A DNA stretch of 14,287 nucleotides from Syntrophaceae bacterium UBA5764 (GTDB lineage Bacteria; Desulfobacterota; Syntrophia; Syntrophales; Smithellaceae): contig DIEW01000025.1 of the NCBI GenBank assembly GCA_002418825.1, positions 24,515-38,801 of the forward strand, in the 5' to 3' direction. Below are positions 13,208 through 14,287 of the stretch, piece after piece. Position 1 is the stretch's first letter, and the number at the start of each line of letters is the position of its first letter. The notes beneath the pieces were generated by a model that saw only the letters and a list, made by a program, of their open reading frames with translations, was not told the origin of the DNA and ran no database searches. The translations under genes and the position numbers were made by a program.

Positions 13208-13489
13208 TTATCTTTTCCGGTCAACTCTGTCTTTTAACTCTTTCCCTACTTTGAAAAACGGCAATTTCTTAGGCTCCACCTGTATTCTTTCTCCGGTTTT
13301 CGGATTCCTTCCTGTGTAGGCACCATACTTCTTTACGACGAAGCTGCCGAATCCCCTGATTTCAATGCGGCCGCCTTTTTTCAGCTCGTCGGTAAAACCT
13401 TTAAAAACAAGATTAACAACATCTATCGCTTTTTTCTCGGTTAAATTGAGCTTGTTACTCAAAGCTTCAATCAGATCGGACTTGTTCAT
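13208..13489 (-). CDS. HU/IHF family DNA-binding protein, IHF-beta-like
   Basis: This 93-residue nucleoid protein binds and sharply bends DNA as a dimer. N-terminal helices (3-40) form the dimer core; RIEIRGFGSF (41-50) begins the beta saddle; RNPKTGERI (61-69) is the DNA-clasping arm, with P63 the intercalating proline. The pattern RIEIRGFGSF and TGRNPKTGE is closer to IHF beta than to HU, but no alpha partner is in view. AAGGAG is 5 nt before the ATG. It is a single-gene unit, transcribed from a promoter embedded in the end of rluB and ending at the terminator shared with sodB. Confidence 0.93.
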   Translation of the reverse strand: MNKSDLIEALSNKLNLTEKKAIDVVNLVFKGFTDELKKGGRIEIRGFGSFVVKKYGAYTGRNPKTGERIQVEPKKLPFFKVGKELKDRVDRKR

Positions 13490-13561
13490 GGCTCCTCCTT
13501 AAAACTGTTTACAAAGTTTGTTACCGGATGGTATTGCGCGATTATTTACATACGATTGAAG

Positions 13562-13589
13562 TTATTATCTATTTTCCGAGTAATGTCAA
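13562..13589 (-). promoter_or_regulatory. Promoter of the HU/IHF gene, overlapping the rluB stop
   Basis: On the complement TTGACA (13589-13584), 16 nt and TAATAA (13567-13562). The TGA stop of rluB (13588-13586) is part of the -35 hexamer. The start near 13555 would give a ~65-nt leader. Confidence 0.65.
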
Positions 13590-14287
13590 GAAAATTTTAT
13601 CTTTTTTCCCGCGGCCAAATCCAGCAAACCCTCGATTTCTTTTCCGGTTAAATCGCGCCAGGAACCTTCCTTAAGAGAACCGATACTGACCGGGCCGACA
13701 GACTTCCGCTGCAAACGGCTGACACGCCGCCCCAGCGCCTCAAAACCTCTTCTTATTATTCTGTTTTTCCCCTCACGCAAAGTTAATTGCAGCCAGCAGC
13801 TTCTTTCGTTAATCTTTTCCAGGCGCACTTGTTCCGGCCGGAAAACCCCGTCAGGCAGCTTGATTCCCTCATTCAGCTTTTTAAATTCTTCTTTGGAGAG
13901 GCGTCCCTGAATTTTGACACGATAAACTTTTGGTATTTGAAAGCGCGGATGCTGGATTTTCTGGGCAAAGTCTCCATCATTGGTCAAAAGAAGGAGCCCC
14001 CCGGAATCGTAATCAAGCCTGCCCACCGGATAAACCCTCTCCGGCACCCCGGAAAGCAAATCCACCACGGTCGGTCTTTTTTGGGGGTCACAAAGGGTGG
14101 TGACATAGCCGGGTGGTTTGTTCAGCGCGATGTATAAATTGGTTTTCTCCACGGAAATAATATTTCCGTCCACGCGGATAACGTCTCTGTCGCCATCCGC
14201 CTTTGCCCCCAGTTTGTTGACCACCACGCCGTTGACGCTTACCCTACCGGCGGCAATCAGTTGCTCGGCGCGGCGTCGCGAAGCGAC
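13586..14287 (-). CDS. rluB: RluB-type 23S rRNA pseudouridine synthase, 5' end outside window
   Basis: The 233 residues in view start inside the S4 RNA-binding domain: the codon frame continues upstream of a GTG at 14227 to the right edge, with RRRAEQLIAAGRVSVNG at residues 4-20 being the typical S4 core. The catalytic domain follows, with KPPG (57-60) and the active aspartate D92 in GRLDYDSGG (90-98). KVYRVKIQGRL and EGKNRIIRRGFEALG are the family's later motifs. Such enzymes isomerise a uridine of large-subunit rRNA during ribosome assembly. RluB, RluE and RluF are closely alike, so the exact rRNA site is not certain. Only the first few residues should be missing. Confidence 0.9.
   Translation of the reverse strand, partial: VASRRRAEQLIAAGRVSVNGVVVNKLGAKADGDRDVIRVDGNIISVEKTNLYIALNKPPGYVTTLCDPQKRPTVVDLLSGVPERVYPVGRLDYDSGGLLLLTNDGDFAQKIQHPRFQIPKVYRVKIQGRLSKEEFKKLNEGIKLPDGVFRPEQVRLEKINERSCWLQLTLREGKNRIIRRGFEALGRRVSRLQRKSVGPVSIGSLKEGSWRDLTGKEIEGLLDLAAGKKIKFS

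Overview
The window looks like a chromosomal segment of a Gram-negative, probably anaerobic bacterium. Two lipobox proteins, an IHF-beta-like protein, an Fe-type superoxide dismutase, a hemerythrin-like protein and strong GGAGG ribosome sites fit a Desulfobacterota (Syntrophales-like) genome. That placement is an inference from overall style, not from a marker gene.

Bases 1-5411 form a leftward-transcribed, visibly AT-richer defence and accessory block. Read in the direction of transcription it contains a frameshifted Sel1-repeat gene, a RhuM-like gene cut short by a dispersed palindromic repeat, a RadC-family gene, a complete type IV AbiEi/AbiEii toxin-antitoxin pair with an 8-nt overlap, and the start of a type I-B CRISPR-cas operon (cas6, then a Cst1-type cas8 that runs off the left edge). 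No CRISPR array lies in the window.

Two ~91-bp direct repeats, at 1860-1950 and 4921-5012, bracket the rhuM'-radC-abiE cassette. Each carries a consensus promoter (TTGACA, 17 nt, TATAAT) reading left. Each is abutted at its -35 by an inverted repeat, but the two inverted repeats have unrelated sequences. This module is the least explained structure in the window.

Bases 5466-8724 hold a WYL-domain regulator (rightward, with its own promoter and an odd hairpin plus T-run in its leader), a block of small hairpins, a secreted lipoprotein of unknown role, an uncharacterised six-segment membrane protein and a hemerythrin-like protein.

Bases 8945-12403 are a tightly coupled metal-uptake operon: znuA-znuC-znuB with overlapping stops and starts, followed 5 nt later by a bile acid:sodium symporter-like permease. 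Bases 12489-14287 carry sodB with a clear promoter and a bidirectional terminator, then on the minus strand an IHF/HU gene and a 5'-truncated rluB-type pseudouridine synthase. The TGA stop of that synthase lies inside the -35 box of the HU promoter.
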